A stretch of DNA of 64,000 nt from Derxia lacustris. GTDB taxonomy: Bacteria; Pseudomonadota; Gammaproteobacteria; Burkholderiales; Burkholderiaceae_E. The notes under the pieces were generated by a model that ran no database searches, had not been told where the DNA came from, and was given only the letters and a program-made list of their open reading frames with translations. Numbering within the stretch: the stretch's first letter is position 1; the number at the start of each line of letters is the position of its first letter. Position numbers and translations under genes: made by a program. Shown in pieces: positions 35,121 through 43,830 of the stretch. Where the stretch lies: contig NZ_MUHU01000013.1 in the NCBI RefSeq assembly GCF_002105195.1, positions 1 through 64,000 on the forward strand, in the 5' to 3' direction.

Positions 35121-36188
35121 TCAGGCCGGTTGCGCCGTTGCCGGGGCTGCTGCGGCGGCGGCTTCGGCGGCGATCATGGCCTGCAATATCCGGCGTGCCC
35201 GCATGGCGGCCGCGTCGCCGGCCAGCAGCACCGGCTTGAGCGATTGCAGATCGTTGGTGCCCATGCGCCGTGCCACCGCTTCGACGATGGGCTTGTCCTC
35301 GTTCTGGAACGGCCCGCGCAGCGCCGCGATGTTCTGCGCCGCCAGCGTCTCGGCCATCGGCCCGAGCGCGCGCGGAAAGCCGATCGCGAAGAAGTAGTGC
35401 GTGCCGGTCTCGCTGGCCGGCGTGAACAGGTGGGCCGAAGGCGTGACGCGGCCTTGCTCGCGCGGCTGGCCGGCGACCGCCGCACCGGCCCACAGCGCAA
35501 GCTGGGCCGGCGCATTCCAGCGCACATCGAGCCAGCGATCGGCCCGCGCGCCCTCGGGAATGCCGAAGGCCTGGCGCAGAAACGGCGGCAGGTCGTCGTC
35601 AAGCATCGTGCGCCTGGACCAGACCGTGCTGCCGTCCTGCACGCACTCGATCTCGCCGCGCCGTACCGCCGCGCTCGAAAAGATCGGATGCAGAAACTCG
35701 ATGTGGCTCAGGTCGAGGATGTTGTCGCTCTCCAGCTCGTAATGCGCATCGACGAGCATGTGGTCGGTGCCGACCGCCCAGTGCTCCGGCACCAGAAAGT
35801 CGAACTCCGGAATCAGCGCCGGATCGGCCTCGGCTTCATCGCCAAACCAGATCCACAGCGCGCTGTAGCGCTCGACCAGCGGATAACGCCGCACCCGGGC
35901 CGCCTTGGGAATCGTGCCGCCCTGGGGATTGAGCACGCAGCTGCCGGCGCTGTCGAAACGCAGGCCGTGGTAGGCGCACTCGACGGCCTTGCCGCCGTCG
36001 CACAGCCTGCCCATCGACAGCGGCGCGAAGCGGTGCGGGCAGCGATCCGCAAGCGCATGCACCGCACCGGCGGCGTCGCGGAACATCACGACCGGCTCGC
36101 CGAGCAGCTGGCGCGCCAGCAAGGTCTCGCCTTCCAGTTCACCGGCCCAGCCGGCCACATACCATGCGTTGCGCAGGACGTTCTTCAT
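35121..36188 (-). CDS. Rieske oxygenase, VanA-type terminal component (second copy)
   Basis: The protein has 355 residues. Rieske ligands are Cys50, His52 (CPHRFAPL) and Cys71, His74 (CAYHGLRFD). The mononuclear iron site is in DNILDLSHIEFLHP (Asp159, His162, His167). MKNVLRNAWYVAGWAGEL is the typical VanA N-terminus and fixes the start at 36188. A VanB-type reductase (39699) and a Rieske ferredoxin (36952) nearby could supply electrons. It is divergent from a TetR gene 97 bp away. The C-terminal tail is alanine-rich. It probably O-demethylates or hydroxylates an aromatic substrate. Confidence 0.92.
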   Translation of the reverse strand: MKNVLRNAWYVAGWAGELEGETLLARQLLGEPVVMFRDAAGAVHALADRCPHRFAPLSMGRLCDGGKAVECAYHGLRFDSAGSCVLNPQGGTIPKAARVRRYPLVERYSALWIWFGDEAEADPALIPEFDFLVPEHWAVGTDHMLVDAHYELESDNILDLSHIEFLHPIFSSAAVRRGEIECVQDGSTVWSRRTMLDDDLPPFLRQAFGIPEGARADRWLDVRWNAPAQLALWAGAAVAGQPREQGRVTPSAHLFTPASETGTHYFFAIGFPRALGPMAETLAAQNIAALRGPFQNEDKPIVEAVARRMGTNDLQSLKPVLLAGDAAAMRARRILQAMIAAEAAAAAAPATAQPA

Positions 36189-36191
36189 TCG

Positions 36192-36208
36192 GAATGCTCC
36201 GTGCATTC
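36192..36208 (-). promoter_or_regulatory. Inverted repeat enclosing the Shine-Dalgarno of the Rieske gene
   Basis: GAATGC-N5-GCATTC forms a perfect 6-bp inverted repeat ending four bases before the oxygenase start codon. In the transcript the loop holds ACGGA and the ribosome-binding GGAG straddles loop and stem, so the site could be an RNA hairpin that tunes translation or a DNA operator for the divergent TetR protein. Confidence 0.35.
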
Positions 36209-36285
36209 GGCGCGGTGCCGGACGGGTCGCCCATCGATCCGCCCAACTTTCGCGCCCTATGTAAACACCGATAACATCGAGCCGC

Positions 36286-36933
36286 ATGAAACCTTCGTCA
36301 ATGAGCGCGACTACCGATATGGCGTCGCGCAGCTATCACCACGGCAGCCTGCGCGACACCCTGGTCCAGGCGGCGCTGGCGGTCATCGAGCGCGACGGCC
36401 ACGAAGCCCTGTCGCTGCGCGAACTGGCGCAGGCAGCCGGCGTGTCCAGCGCCGCGCCCTATCGCCACTTCGCCGACCGCGCGGCCGTGCTGGCCGCGGT
36501 GGCCTGCGCCGGCTATGAAGACCTGCGGCGCGACTGCGAGGCGGTCGCGGCCGATCCGGCGCTCGACCCGCCGGCACGACTGCGTGCGCTGGCGCGGGCC
36601 TTCATCGCGTTCTCGCGCCTGCGGCCCGGCCTGTTCCGGCTGATGTTCGACGGCCAGCCCCCCGGTGCCGACAGCGACCCGGCCCTGCTGAATGCCGAAG
36701 CGGAGTGCTATGCGGCCGTCGTGGCGGTGGCGGCACCGGCCCTGCCCCGGCTCGATGCGCCGGCGCTGCGGCTGCGCATCGTCACGCTGTGGGCGACGCT
36801 CTACGGCTACTCGATGGCCGGCCAGCGCCACCGCATGCGGCCCTACATGACCGAGGGACTCGACGAGGCAGGCATCGACGCGGCGATCGTCGAGGCCGCG
36901 ATCGGCCCGCTCGACGACCTGCCGGCGCGCTGA
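36286..36933 (+). CDS. TetR/AcrR-family regulator (WHG-domain type)
   Basis: The protein has 215 residues. The N-terminal HTH is ALSLRELAQAAGVSSAAPYRHFADRAAV (shown in parts: SLRELAQAAGVSSAAPYRHF), followed by a C-terminal ligand domain of the WHG type (LFRLMFDGQPP, LWATLYGYSMAGQRHR). It is divergent from the Rieske oxygenase at 36188, the likely target. The intergenic region has ATGT...ACAT half-sites about 19 bp across at 36259-36277 that could be part of an operator. It is the only plus-strand gene between 34 and 53 kb. Confidence 0.9.
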   Translation: MKPSSMSATTDMASRSYHHGSLRDTLVQAALAVIERDGHEALSLRELAQAAGVSSAAPYRHFADRAAVLAAVACAGYEDLRRDCEAVAADPALDPPARLRALARAFIAFSRLRPGLFRLMFDGQPPGADSDPALLNAEAECYAAVVAVAAPALPRLDAPALRLRIVTLWATLYGYSMAGQRHRMRPYMTEGLDEAGIDAAIVEAAIGPLDDLPAR

Positions 36934-36951
36934 TCGGCACGGCCGGCCGCG

Positions 36952-37305
36952 TCACTCGACCGGCCCGTGCAGCCACAGCCCGCCGTCGGCCTCGACCGTC
37001 ACCTCGACCGCCAGCAGCTGGCTGCCGACGCAGGGCCCGCGCAGGCAGCGCCCGGTCTCGATGTCGAACTCGGCGCCGTGGGCATGGCAGACGATGCGGC
37101 TGCGCGCGGCATTCAGATAGGCATGGCGGCGCCAGGCCATGCGCGCGCCGTCGATGTGCGGACAGGCGTCGCGCCAGGCAAACACGCGCTCGCCCCGGCG
37201 CACGATGAACAGGCTGTCCTGCCCGCTGGCGGCCGGATCGAAGCCGCGCGAGTCGCCGTCGGGCAGATCGGCGAAGGCGCCGAGACAACGGCGCGGCGGC
37301 GTCAT
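36952..37305 (-). CDS. Rieske [2Fe-2S] ferredoxin-like protein
   Basis: This 117-residue single Rieske domain has ligands Cys48 and His50 (CPHIDGARM) and Cys73 and His76 (VCHAHGAEFDIETGRC). Two further cysteines (87, 92) follow. It is probably an electron carrier for an oxygenase or an accessory ferredoxin. Its start overlaps the FAH-family gene stop by 4 bp, making it the last gene of the long minus-strand operon. Confidence 0.9.
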   Translation of the reverse strand: MTPPRRCLGAFADLPDGDSRGFDPAASGQDSLFIVRRGERVFAWRDACPHIDGARMAWRRHAYLNAARSRIVCHAHGAEFDIETGRCLRGPCVGSQLLAVEVTVEADGGLWLHGPVE

Positions 37306-38297
37306 GACGATGCGGCGCCGGCGCGCACGACGCGCTGCTCGATCGTGCCGAACGGCCCCTCGCTGCCATCGTCGAAACGCGCCTGCATGCGCACCGTGTC
37401 GCCGAAGCGCATGAAGCCGGTGCTGGCCGCGCCGGCATCGATGATCTCGATCACGCGGCGCTCGGCAATGCAGGCCGAGCCGGCACTGCGCGCCACGTTG
37501 GACACGGTGCCCGAGCCGACGATGGTCCCGGCCGTGAGCCGGCGGGTGCGCGCCGCATGCGCGACCAGCTCGCCAAAGCTAAAGTTCATCTCGCTGCCGT
37601 GCGGCTCGCCAAACCGTTCGCCGTTCCATTGCACATGCAGGCGCAGGGCCACGCGCCCGTCGCGCCAGCCGGCGCCGAGTTCGTCCGGCGTGACCGCCAC
37701 CGGCGCAAAGCTGGTCGACGGCTTGGCCTGGAGAAAGCCGAAACCGGTCTTCATCTCATGCGGCCCGAGCGCGCGCAGGCTCCAGTCGTTGATCTGCACC
37801 ACCAGCCGCACGCAGTCGAGCGCCTGCGCCGGCGTCGCGCCCATCGGCACCGCGCCCAGCACCACGCCGAACTCGCCTTCGAAGTCGATGCCGTCGGCCT
37901 CGCTCGGCAACGGCATGTCGTCATGCGGCCCGAGAAAATCGTCGCTCGCGCCCTGGTACATGACCGGCACGGTGTCGAACTGCGGGATCGGCGGCGTGTT
38001 GAAGGCGCGCTCCATCAGCCGGCCGTGATTGAGGAAGGCCGAGGCGTCGCACCATTGCGGGCTGCGCGGCAGCGGCGCCGCGCAGGCGCGCGGATCGAAG
38101 GCGAAGGCATCGGGCTGCCGGCCGCGATTCAGCGCGTCATAGGCCGCGCCCAGGGCCGGCGCGACCGCCTCCCAGCGCCGAATGGCGTCATGCAGCGTGG
38201 GCGCGACGGCGGGCAACGCGACCGCCTGGCGCAGGTCGCGCGACACGACGATCAGACGGCCGTCGAGACTGCCGTCGCGCAGCGTGGCGAACTTCAT
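37302..38297 (-). CDS. Fumarylacetoacetate hydrolase-family protein
   Basis: This 331-residue FAH-fold enzyme has the metal-binding E-x-E pair in GIDFEGEFGVVLG, the downstream acidic site in VRLVVQINDWSLRAL, and the active-site region with TAGTIVGSGTVSN. The N-terminal lobe (about 1-90) is like that of longer FAH proteins, so it resembles fumarylacetoacetase-like hydrolases. Members hydrolyse C-C bonds in acylpyruvates or act as decarboxylases/hydratases in ring-cleavage pathways. It lies 37 bp after the SDR gene. Confidence 0.9.
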   Translation of the reverse strand: MKFATLRDGSLDGRLIVVSRDLRQAVALPAVAPTLHDAIRRWEAVAPALGAAYDALNRGRQPDAFAFDPRACAAPLPRSPQWCDASAFLNHGRLMERAFNTPPIPQFDTVPVMYQGASDDFLGPHDDMPLPSEADGIDFEGEFGVVLGAVPMGATPAQALDCVRLVVQINDWSLRALGPHEMKTGFGFLQAKPSTSFAPVAVTPDELGAGWRDGRVALRLHVQWNGERFGEPHGSEMNFSFGELVAHAARTRRLTAGTIVGSGTVSNVARSAGSACIAERRVIEIIDAGAASTGFMRFGDTVRMQARFDDGSEGPFGTIEQRVVRAGAASS

Positions 38298-38334
38298 CGG
38301 AATGACTCCTGAGTGGAAATGGGAAGGCGCGGAC

Positions 38335-39117
38335 TCAACTGCCGTCGCCGATGGTGGTGCCGCCGTCGACGACCAGGGTGTGGCCGGTGATGAAGCCGCC
38401 GGCCCGGCTCGCGAGCATTGCCACCACGCCCGCGATCTCGTCGGGCTCGCCGACGCGGCGCAGCGGCGTGGCCGCCAGCCGCCGCGCCATGAAGGCTTCG
38501 TCGGCGATCAGCCCGGCGGCGAGCGGCGTGCGCACCAGGCCGGGTGCAATCGCGTTCACGCGCACGCCGCGCGGGCCCCATTCGACGGCGAGGTTGCGCG
38601 CGAGCTGGGCCAGCGCCGCCTTCGACAGGCCGTACAGGCCGATGGCGCGGTTGCCGCGCAGCCCGGCGATGCTCGACATCAGCACCACGCTGCCGCCGCC
38701 GCGCGCCGCCATGCCCGGAATGACGCGCGACGTGAGTGCGGCCGGGCCGCGCAGATTGATGTCCATCACGCGCTGCCAGTCGGCATCGGTGGCGGCGTCG
38801 AGCGGGCCGACCGGGCCTTCGATGCCGGCATTGCAGACCAGCAGGTCGATGCGGCCGGCGAATGCGAGCGCGCGTTCGACCAGCCGGTCGAGCTGCTCGA
38901 TGCTGGCGACATCGCAGGCAATGTCCAAGGCGCATGCGCCGCGCGCCACCAGCGCCTCGGCGACCGCCGCGCAGCCGGCGCCATCGATGTCGCTGACGAT
39001 CACGGCCGCGCCCTGCGCCGCCAGCGTCTCGGCGATGGCGCGGCCAAGCCCGCGCGCCGCGCCGGTCACGAGCGCGACCTGGCCGCTCAGGTCGAACAGG
39101 CCGGCGTCAGTGGTCAT
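38335..39117 (-). CDS. Short-chain dehydrogenase/reductase
   Basis: This 260-residue classical SDR has NAD(P) motif LVTGAARGLGRA, NAG in VCNAGIEGP, catalytic Ser in VVLMSSIAGLRG, and YGLSKAAL with the Tyr-x3-Lys pair. An acidic residue after strand 2 (VSDIDG) suggests NAD preference. Its start overlaps the cupin gene stop by 11 bp, and this fits translation from the same message. The substrate is probably a dihydrodiol or hydroxylated intermediate of the operon's pathway (inference). Confidence 0.92.
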   Translation of the reverse strand: MTTDAGLFDLSGQVALVTGAARGLGRAIAETLAAQGAAVIVSDIDGAGCAAVAEALVARGACALDIACDVASIEQLDRLVERALAFAGRIDLLVCNAGIEGPVGPLDAATDADWQRVMDINLRGPAALTSRVIPGMAARGGGSVVLMSSIAGLRGNRAIGLYGLSKAALAQLARNLAVEWGPRGVRVNAIAPGLVRTPLAAGLIADEAFMARRLAATPLRRVGEPDEIAGVVAMLASRAGGFITGHTLVVDGGTTIGDGS

Positions 39118-39685
39118 CGAGCGCGGCGCGCAGCGTCGGGTCGTACTGGCCGTCGACCAGCACGAACAGCATCCGGCAGGGCTGGCCCGAGCGATTGGCC
39201 CAGGCGTGGTTGCTGCCGCGCTGGATGACGATGTCGCCGCGCGTGAGCCGCGTCTCGCCGGCATCGAGCACCAGCGTCATCTCGCCGTCGAGCACGATGC
39301 CGTAGTCGATCGACTCGGTGCGGTGCATCAGCGGATGCGGCGAATCGGTCTTCACGGTCGAGGCGGCGGCATCGCCGATCTGCGCGAAGGCGGCGCTCAT
39401 GCGCTCGGCGCCGTGGTTCAGGAACTCGTCGGTATCGGGCGGAATGTCGACCACGCGGATGCGGGTGCCGTGGCGCGGCGGCGGCAGCATCAGCGGCGCG
39501 AGCGTGGGATCGGGGCCGTTGTCGACCGGCGCCGGCGTCGCCGCCGTGCTCCAGATTTCATGGAAGACGGTGCCGGGAATCTTCTCGATCGGCACGACGG
39601 TGGGCAGCGGGCCGGCCTCGACGATGACGGACCGGCCATCGGCATCGTGGCCGGTGACCACGCGACGCAGGGGTGGGAAGGACAT
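39107..39685 (-). CDS. Cupin-domain protein
   Basis: The protein has 192 residues. The C-terminal half is a cupin: HRTESIDYGIVLDGEMTLVL carries the first motif, and GDIVIQRGSNHAWANRS the second with its His. An N-terminal extension of about 100 residues precedes the cupin, the layout of cupins common beside aromatic-catabolism SDR and FAH genes. It may be an isomerase, dioxygenase-like or binding protein; no catalytic assignment is safe. It lies 13 bp after the reductase gene. Confidence 0.85.
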   Translation of the reverse strand: MSFPPLRRVVTGHDADGRSVIVEAGPLPTVVPIEKIPGTVFHEIWSTAATPAPVDNGPDPTLAPLMLPPPRHGTRIRVVDIPPDTDEFLNHGAERMSAAFAQIGDAAASTVKTDSPHPLMHRTESIDYGIVLDGEMTLVLDAGETRLTRGDIVIQRGSNHAWANRSGQPCRMLFVLVDGQYDPTLRAALDDH

Positions 39686-39698
39686 GGGGACTCCGGGG

Positions 39699-40673
39699 CT
39701 AGAGATCGATGACCAGGCGCGCCGTCCGCGCGCGCGAGCAGCACGGCGTGAAACGGTTGCTGGCTGCCTGTTCGGCGGGGCTGAGATAGAGATCGCGGTG
39801 GTCGGGCTGACCCGCGAGCACCGGCACGAGGCAAGTGCCGCACACGCCCTGTTCGCAGGACAGCGGCAGTTCGATGCCGGCCTCGGCGAGCGCCGCGGCG
39901 GCGGTCTGGTCGCGCCGCACGGTCACCACGCGACCCGAGCGCAGGCATTCGAGCTCGAACGGCGCATCGCCGTCGCGCGCCTCGGCGGCGGCCGAGCCGA
40001 AGTGCTCGTGATGCAGCCGGGCTGCGTCGATGCCGGCGGCCTGCGCGGCGGCGATCACCGCATCGAGATAGCGCTGCGGTCCGCAGGCATAGACATGGGT
40101 GCCGGCCGGCGCCGCCGCCAGCACGGCGGCGATGTCGAGCCGCTGTGCATCGGACCCGTGGCTGAAATGCAGCCCGACGCGGTCCGCGTAGGCGCACTCG
40201 CCGAGCCGCGCCGCGAAGGCCGCGTGCTCGCGCGACCGCGCCGAATAATGCAGATCGAACGAGGCGCCCTCGGCTGCGAGCTGCTCGGCCATCGCGAGCA
40301 TCGGCGTGATGCCGATGCCACCGCCGAACAACAGGCTGTGATGGTCGCCGGCGACGAGCGGAAACAGGTTGCGCGGCAGGCCCACGTCGAGCAGGTCGTC
40401 AGCGTTGACCTGCGCGTGCAGCGCGGCCGAGCCGCCGCGCGAGGCCGGATCGCGCAGTACCGCCACCACGTAGCGATGACGCTCGGCCGGCGCGTTGCAC
40501 AACGAGTACTGGCGCACGAAGCCGCCCGGCAGATGCAGGTCGACATGCGCGCCGGCGCTGAAGGCCGGCAGCGGTGCGCCAGCCGGATCGACCAGCTCCA
40601 GGCTCACGATGTCGTTCGCCTCCTGCCGCCGGTGCGCGACGCGCAGCCGCAGCAGTGCATTGCCGGCCGTCAC
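39699..40673 (-). CDS. VanB/PDR-type oxygenase reductase (FMN/FAD, 2Fe-2S)
   Basis: This 324-residue phthalate-dioxygenase-reductase type protein has flavin motif RQYSLCNAP, the NAD domain beginning LLFGGGIGITPML, and a C-terminal plant-type [2Fe-2S] ferredoxin with CEQGVCGTC and a fourth Cys in FTPCCSRA. It transfers electrons from NADH to a Rieske oxygenase such as VanA-type enzymes. It is the only such reductase in the window, so it may serve both VanA-type oxygenases at 31712 and 35121. Its start overlaps the cyclase stop by 4 bp. Confidence 0.92.
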   Translation of the reverse strand: MTAGNALLRLRVAHRRQEANDIVSLELVDPAGAPLPAFSAGAHVDLHLPGGFVRQYSLCNAPAERHRYVVAVLRDPASRGGSAALHAQVNADDLLDVGLPRNLFPLVAGDHHSLLFGGGIGITPMLAMAEQLAAEGASFDLHYSARSREHAAFAARLGECAYADRVGLHFSHGSDAQRLDIAAVLAAAPAGTHVYACGPQRYLDAVIAAAQAAGIDAARLHHEHFGSAAAEARDGDAPFELECLRSGRVVTVRRDQTAAAALAEAGIELPLSCEQGVCGTCLVPVLAGQPDHRDLYLSPAEQAASNRFTPCCSRARTARLVIDL

Positions 40674-41473
40674 GCCGCCGCGCCTTCAAAGATGGCGACC
40701 GCGCGGGTCCAGCCGGCCGAGCCGCCGCGCACCTTGTGCGGAAAGCAGCTGATGAGAAAGCCGTCGGCCGGCAGCGCTTCGAGGTTGTGCAGCTTTTCGA
40801 GATGGCAGTAGCCGATGTCGCGGCCGGCCTTGTGGCCTTCCCAGATCAGGCTGGTGTCGCCGGTCTCGGCGATGCGCTGCGCGGTGTAGGAGAACGGCGC
40901 ATCCCAGCTCCAGGCGTCGGTGCCGGTCAGGCGCACGCCGCGCTCGAGCAGATACATCGTGGCCTCGTAGCCCATGCCGCAGCCGGCACCCAGATAGTCG
41001 CGCTGGCCGTAGCGCGCGCCGGCGCGGGTGTTGACCACCACGATCTCCAGCGGCTGGAGCCTGTGGCCGATGCGCGCGAGTTCGGCCTCGACCTCGGCGG
41101 CGGTGACTACATGGCCGTCGGGCAGATGGCGGAAGTCGAGCTTCACGCCGGGCTGGAAGCACCACTCCAGCGGCACCGCATCGATGGTGATCGACGGCCG
41201 GCTGCCGCCGTTCTTGGCGTCCATCGTCGAATGGAAATGCCAGGGCGCATCGAGATGGGTGCCGCTGTGCGTGGTCAGCGTGACCCATTCGGCAGCGGCG
41301 GCCTCGCCGTCGGGATAGTCGGCGGCCTGGGTGCCCGGCAGCATCGCCATGAACTCGGGCAGCGTGTCGGCATGGCTCTGGTAGGTGATCTTCGGCGCCA
41401 GCGGCGGCGGATCGGAGAGCACGTCGTTCTCGAGATAGATCGACAGATCGACGAAGCGGCGGGGCGTGTTCAT
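40670..41473 (-). CDS. Cyclase-family metal-dependent hydrolase (kynurenine formamidase-like)
   Basis: This 267-residue protein has the signature HSGTHLDAPWHF that binds divalent metal in cyclase/kynurenine formamidase proteins, and other family landmarks: RFVDLSIYLEND at the start and FLISCFPHKVRGGSAGW near the end. Members hydrolyse amides, lactones or cyclise intermediates. In an aromatic pathway it could open a lactone or amide ring; the substrate is unknown. Its start overlaps the MFS stop by 4 bp. Confidence 0.9.
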   Translation of the reverse strand: MNTPRRFVDLSIYLENDVLSDPPPLAPKITYQSHADTLPEFMAMLPGTQAADYPDGEAAAAEWVTLTTHSGTHLDAPWHFHSTMDAKNGGSRPSITIDAVPLEWCFQPGVKLDFRHLPDGHVVTAAEVEAELARIGHRLQPLEIVVVNTRAGARYGQRDYLGAGCGMGYEATMYLLERGVRLTGTDAWSWDAPFSYTAQRIAETGDTSLIWEGHKAGRDIGYCHLEKLHNLEALPADGFLISCFPHKVRGGSAGWTRAVAIFEGAAA

Positions 41474-42633
41474 GCGTGGGCCTCGATGGGAGTGACCGGC
41501 GCCGGCACGCGGCGCAGCCGGGAGTAGCAGACGACCGCGACGGCACCGATCGCGACGGCGGCGAGGCCGACGCTGGCGTAGCCGAAGGACTTGATGAGCG
41601 TGCCGCCGAGGATCGGGCCGACGGCGGCGCCGGTCATGAGCATGGCCGGCGTGGCGGCCAGCGCGCGGCCGCTCGGCTCAAGCCGCGCGAGCAGCCCGAA
41701 CACGAAGGTGTGGACGAAGATCTGCACCGCCGCGAACACCGAGGTGGCAACCGCATAGGGCAGAAAACCGGTCGAGCTCATGACCGTCACGCACAACACG
41801 GCCTGCACCACCGGCCCGGCGAGCAGCACGCGATGCGCCGGGATGCGCCGTTCCAGCAGCCCGGCGAGCGCGCCGGAAAGCAGGTTGACGAAGCCGAGCG
41901 CCACCAGCACGCCGGCCACCGCGCCGGCGCCGAATCCGCGATCGATGCCGACGCGCTCGACGAAGGAGAAGGTCATCGACTGGACGATGGTCATGCAGCT
42001 GATGCCGACGATGCCGAACCAGACCGCCGGCGCCAGCCGCGGCGCCGGCGTGGCCGCCGTCCGCGTCGGCGCATGCAGGCGCGGAAAGCCGAGCGCCGCC
42101 AGCGCAGCCGCGACCAGGAACACGCCGGCAAACAGCCGGAACAATCCCGGCCCGCCGGCGGCCGCCACCAGCGGCGGCGCCGCCGCGTAGAACAGGATGG
42201 CGAACACGCCGAGCGCCACGCCGGCGACGGCAAAGCTGCGATGCGGCGCCGCGTCGCGCGCCATCGTGCCGTGCACCATGCTGAGCGCCGCGCCCGCGCT
42301 CAGGCCGGCCAGCGCATGCAGCGGCGCCAGCGCGGCAAAGCTGTCGACCCAGGAGGCCGCGCCAAAGGCCAGCGCCGCAAGGGCAAAGCCGCCCAGCGCC
42401 ATGCGCCGCGCATCGATGCGCCCGAAGCGCGGCGCAACCAGCGTGCTGGCCAGCACGGCGCCGACCAGAAACAGCGTGGCGAGCAGCCCGGCCTGCTGCG
42501 AATCGAGGCCGTAGTGCGCCACCAGCGCGCCGACCCAGACCGGCAGCGCCACCAGATCGATCATGCCGGCGCAATGGCCGGCCAGCAGCGCGACACGGCC
42601 GCGCGACAACAGGCGAGCGTTCATGGTCGGCAT
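41470..42633 (-). CDS. MFS transporter
   Basis: This 387-residue protein has about twelve helices. APRFGRIDARRMALGGFAL lies in the loop 2-3 position of MFS proteins. The start shares one base with the stop of the upstream flavin monooxygenase (TGATG); an ATG three codons inside is possible. It sits in the middle of the catabolic operon, so it probably imports the aromatic substrate or exports an intermediate. Confidence 0.85.
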   Translation of the reverse strand: MPTMNARLLSRGRVALLAGHCAGMIDLVALPVWVGALVAHYGLDSQQAGLLATLFLVGAVLASTLVAPRFGRIDARRMALGGFALAALAFGAASWVDSFAALAPLHALAGLSAGAALSMVHGTMARDAAPHRSFAVAGVALGVFAILFYAAAPPLVAAAGGPGLFRLFAGVFLVAAALAALGFPRLHAPTRTAATPAPRLAPAVWFGIVGISCMTIVQSMTFSFVERVGIDRGFGAGAVAGVLVALGFVNLLSGALAGLLERRIPAHRVLLAGPVVQAVLCVTVMSSTGFLPYAVATSVFAAVQIFVHTFVFGLLARLEPSGRALAATPAMLMTGAAVGPILGGTLIKSFGYASVGLAAVAIGAVAVVCYSRLRRVPAPVTPIEAHA

Positions 42634-43763
42634 CAGATCGGCTCGGCCAGCGCCATCATCGAGGCCCGCATGATCTGCGCGTGTTCTTCCTTGCTGCCGT
42701 TCTCCATCTCGATCTCGCCGAGCCGGGCCGAGTTCTCCACCACCATGCGACAGCGCTCCCAGCGCCGCGCCTCGAAGGCGGCGATGGCCTGGTCCAGGCT
42801 CTCGGCGCGCCCCACTTCCTCGGCCAGCACCATGCCGTCCTCGATGCCGATGCAGGCGCCCGAGGCCAGATGCGGCGTGGTCGCATGCACGGTGTCGCCG
42901 ATCAGCACCACGCGGCCGCGATGCCAGGGCAGCGGCATGAGCAGGCCTTCGAGCGGGCGGTACACGATGCTGGAATCGGGGCCGATCATGTCGCGGATGG
43001 TGCGCAGCGTCGGCGCCGTGAAGCCGTCGAGCAGCGCGCGCAGCTTGGGCACGAAAGTGGCCGGATCGACGCGGTCGTTGGTCGGCCGGTGCTCGGTGAC
43101 GAACAGGTACATCTCGTCCTTCGACACCGGATTCACGCCCGGCTTGTTGCCGGCGCCGACCCAGAAGTGGCAGGTCGTCACCTCGGGCGGGCGCGGCAGC
43201 ACGGCGCGCCACACGGCCTGGCCGCTGTAGGCCGGCTTCGGCGCGTCGGGGAAGACCGCCTCGCGCACCTTGGAGTACAGGCCGTCGGCGCCGATCACGA
43301 GGTCGTAGCGCGCGCTCGTGCCGTCGGTGAAGCCGACCGTCACGCCGTCGGCGTCCTGGTCGATCGAGGTGAAGGTGCAGCCCAGACGCACCTTTGTGCC
43401 GGCCTTGCGCGTGGCCTCGGCGAGGATGGCCGCGAGCACCGGCCGCATGATCGCGCCGCCGCCCGGCACGTCGTCGCCGGCGATGCGCGGCGTGGGCAGG
43501 GTGCCGATGTGCTGGCCATGCGGCAGGAACAGCTCCACGCCGTCGCTGGCACTGCCGCGTTCGAGGAAGGCATCGAGCACGCCGAGCTGGCGGAAGGCGC
43601 GCAGCGTCGCGCCGCCGAGGCTGATGCCGGCGCCATACGAGCGCCAGCCCGGGTCGATCTCGACGATCTCGACCTCGACGCCGAGCCGGCGCAGCTGGAT
43701 GGCCGCCGTCATGCCCGAAAAGCCGCCACCGATGATGAGAATGCGAAGGTTCTGCTGGTTCAT
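42633..43763 (-). CDS. FAD-dependent aromatic monooxygenase
   Basis: This 376-residue class A flavoprotein monooxygenase has FAD-binding LRILIIGGGFSGMTAAIQLR, an E at the end of strand 2 (VEIVEID), DLVIGADGLYSKVREAVF (DG motif, intact) and GDTVHATTPHLASGACIGIE (second FAD motif). It hydroxylates an aromatic ring, plausibly making the catechol that the neighbouring extradiol dioxygenase cleaves. It starts 67 bp after the dioxygenase gene and overlaps the MFS gene by one base. Confidence 0.9.
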   Translation of the reverse strand: MNQQNLRILIIGGGFSGMTAAIQLRRLGVEVEIVEIDPGWRSYGAGISLGGATLRAFRQLGVLDAFLERGSASDGVELFLPHGQHIGTLPTPRIAGDDVPGGGAIMRPVLAAILAEATRKAGTKVRLGCTFTSIDQDADGVTVGFTDGTSARYDLVIGADGLYSKVREAVFPDAPKPAYSGQAVWRAVLPRPPEVTTCHFWVGAGNKPGVNPVSKDEMYLFVTEHRPTNDRVDPATFVPKLRALLDGFTAPTLRTIRDMIGPDSSIVYRPLEGLLMPLPWHRGRVVLIGDTVHATTPHLASGACIGIEDGMVLAEEVGRAESLDQAIAAFEARRWERCRMVVENSARLGEIEMENGSKEEHAQIMRASMMALAEPI

Positions 43764-43830
43764 TCCTGTCTCCTCCTGGGACGCGGCCCTGCCGGCGTCC
43801 GGTTTTTTCTGGGATTGGCGCTGGGCCGGG

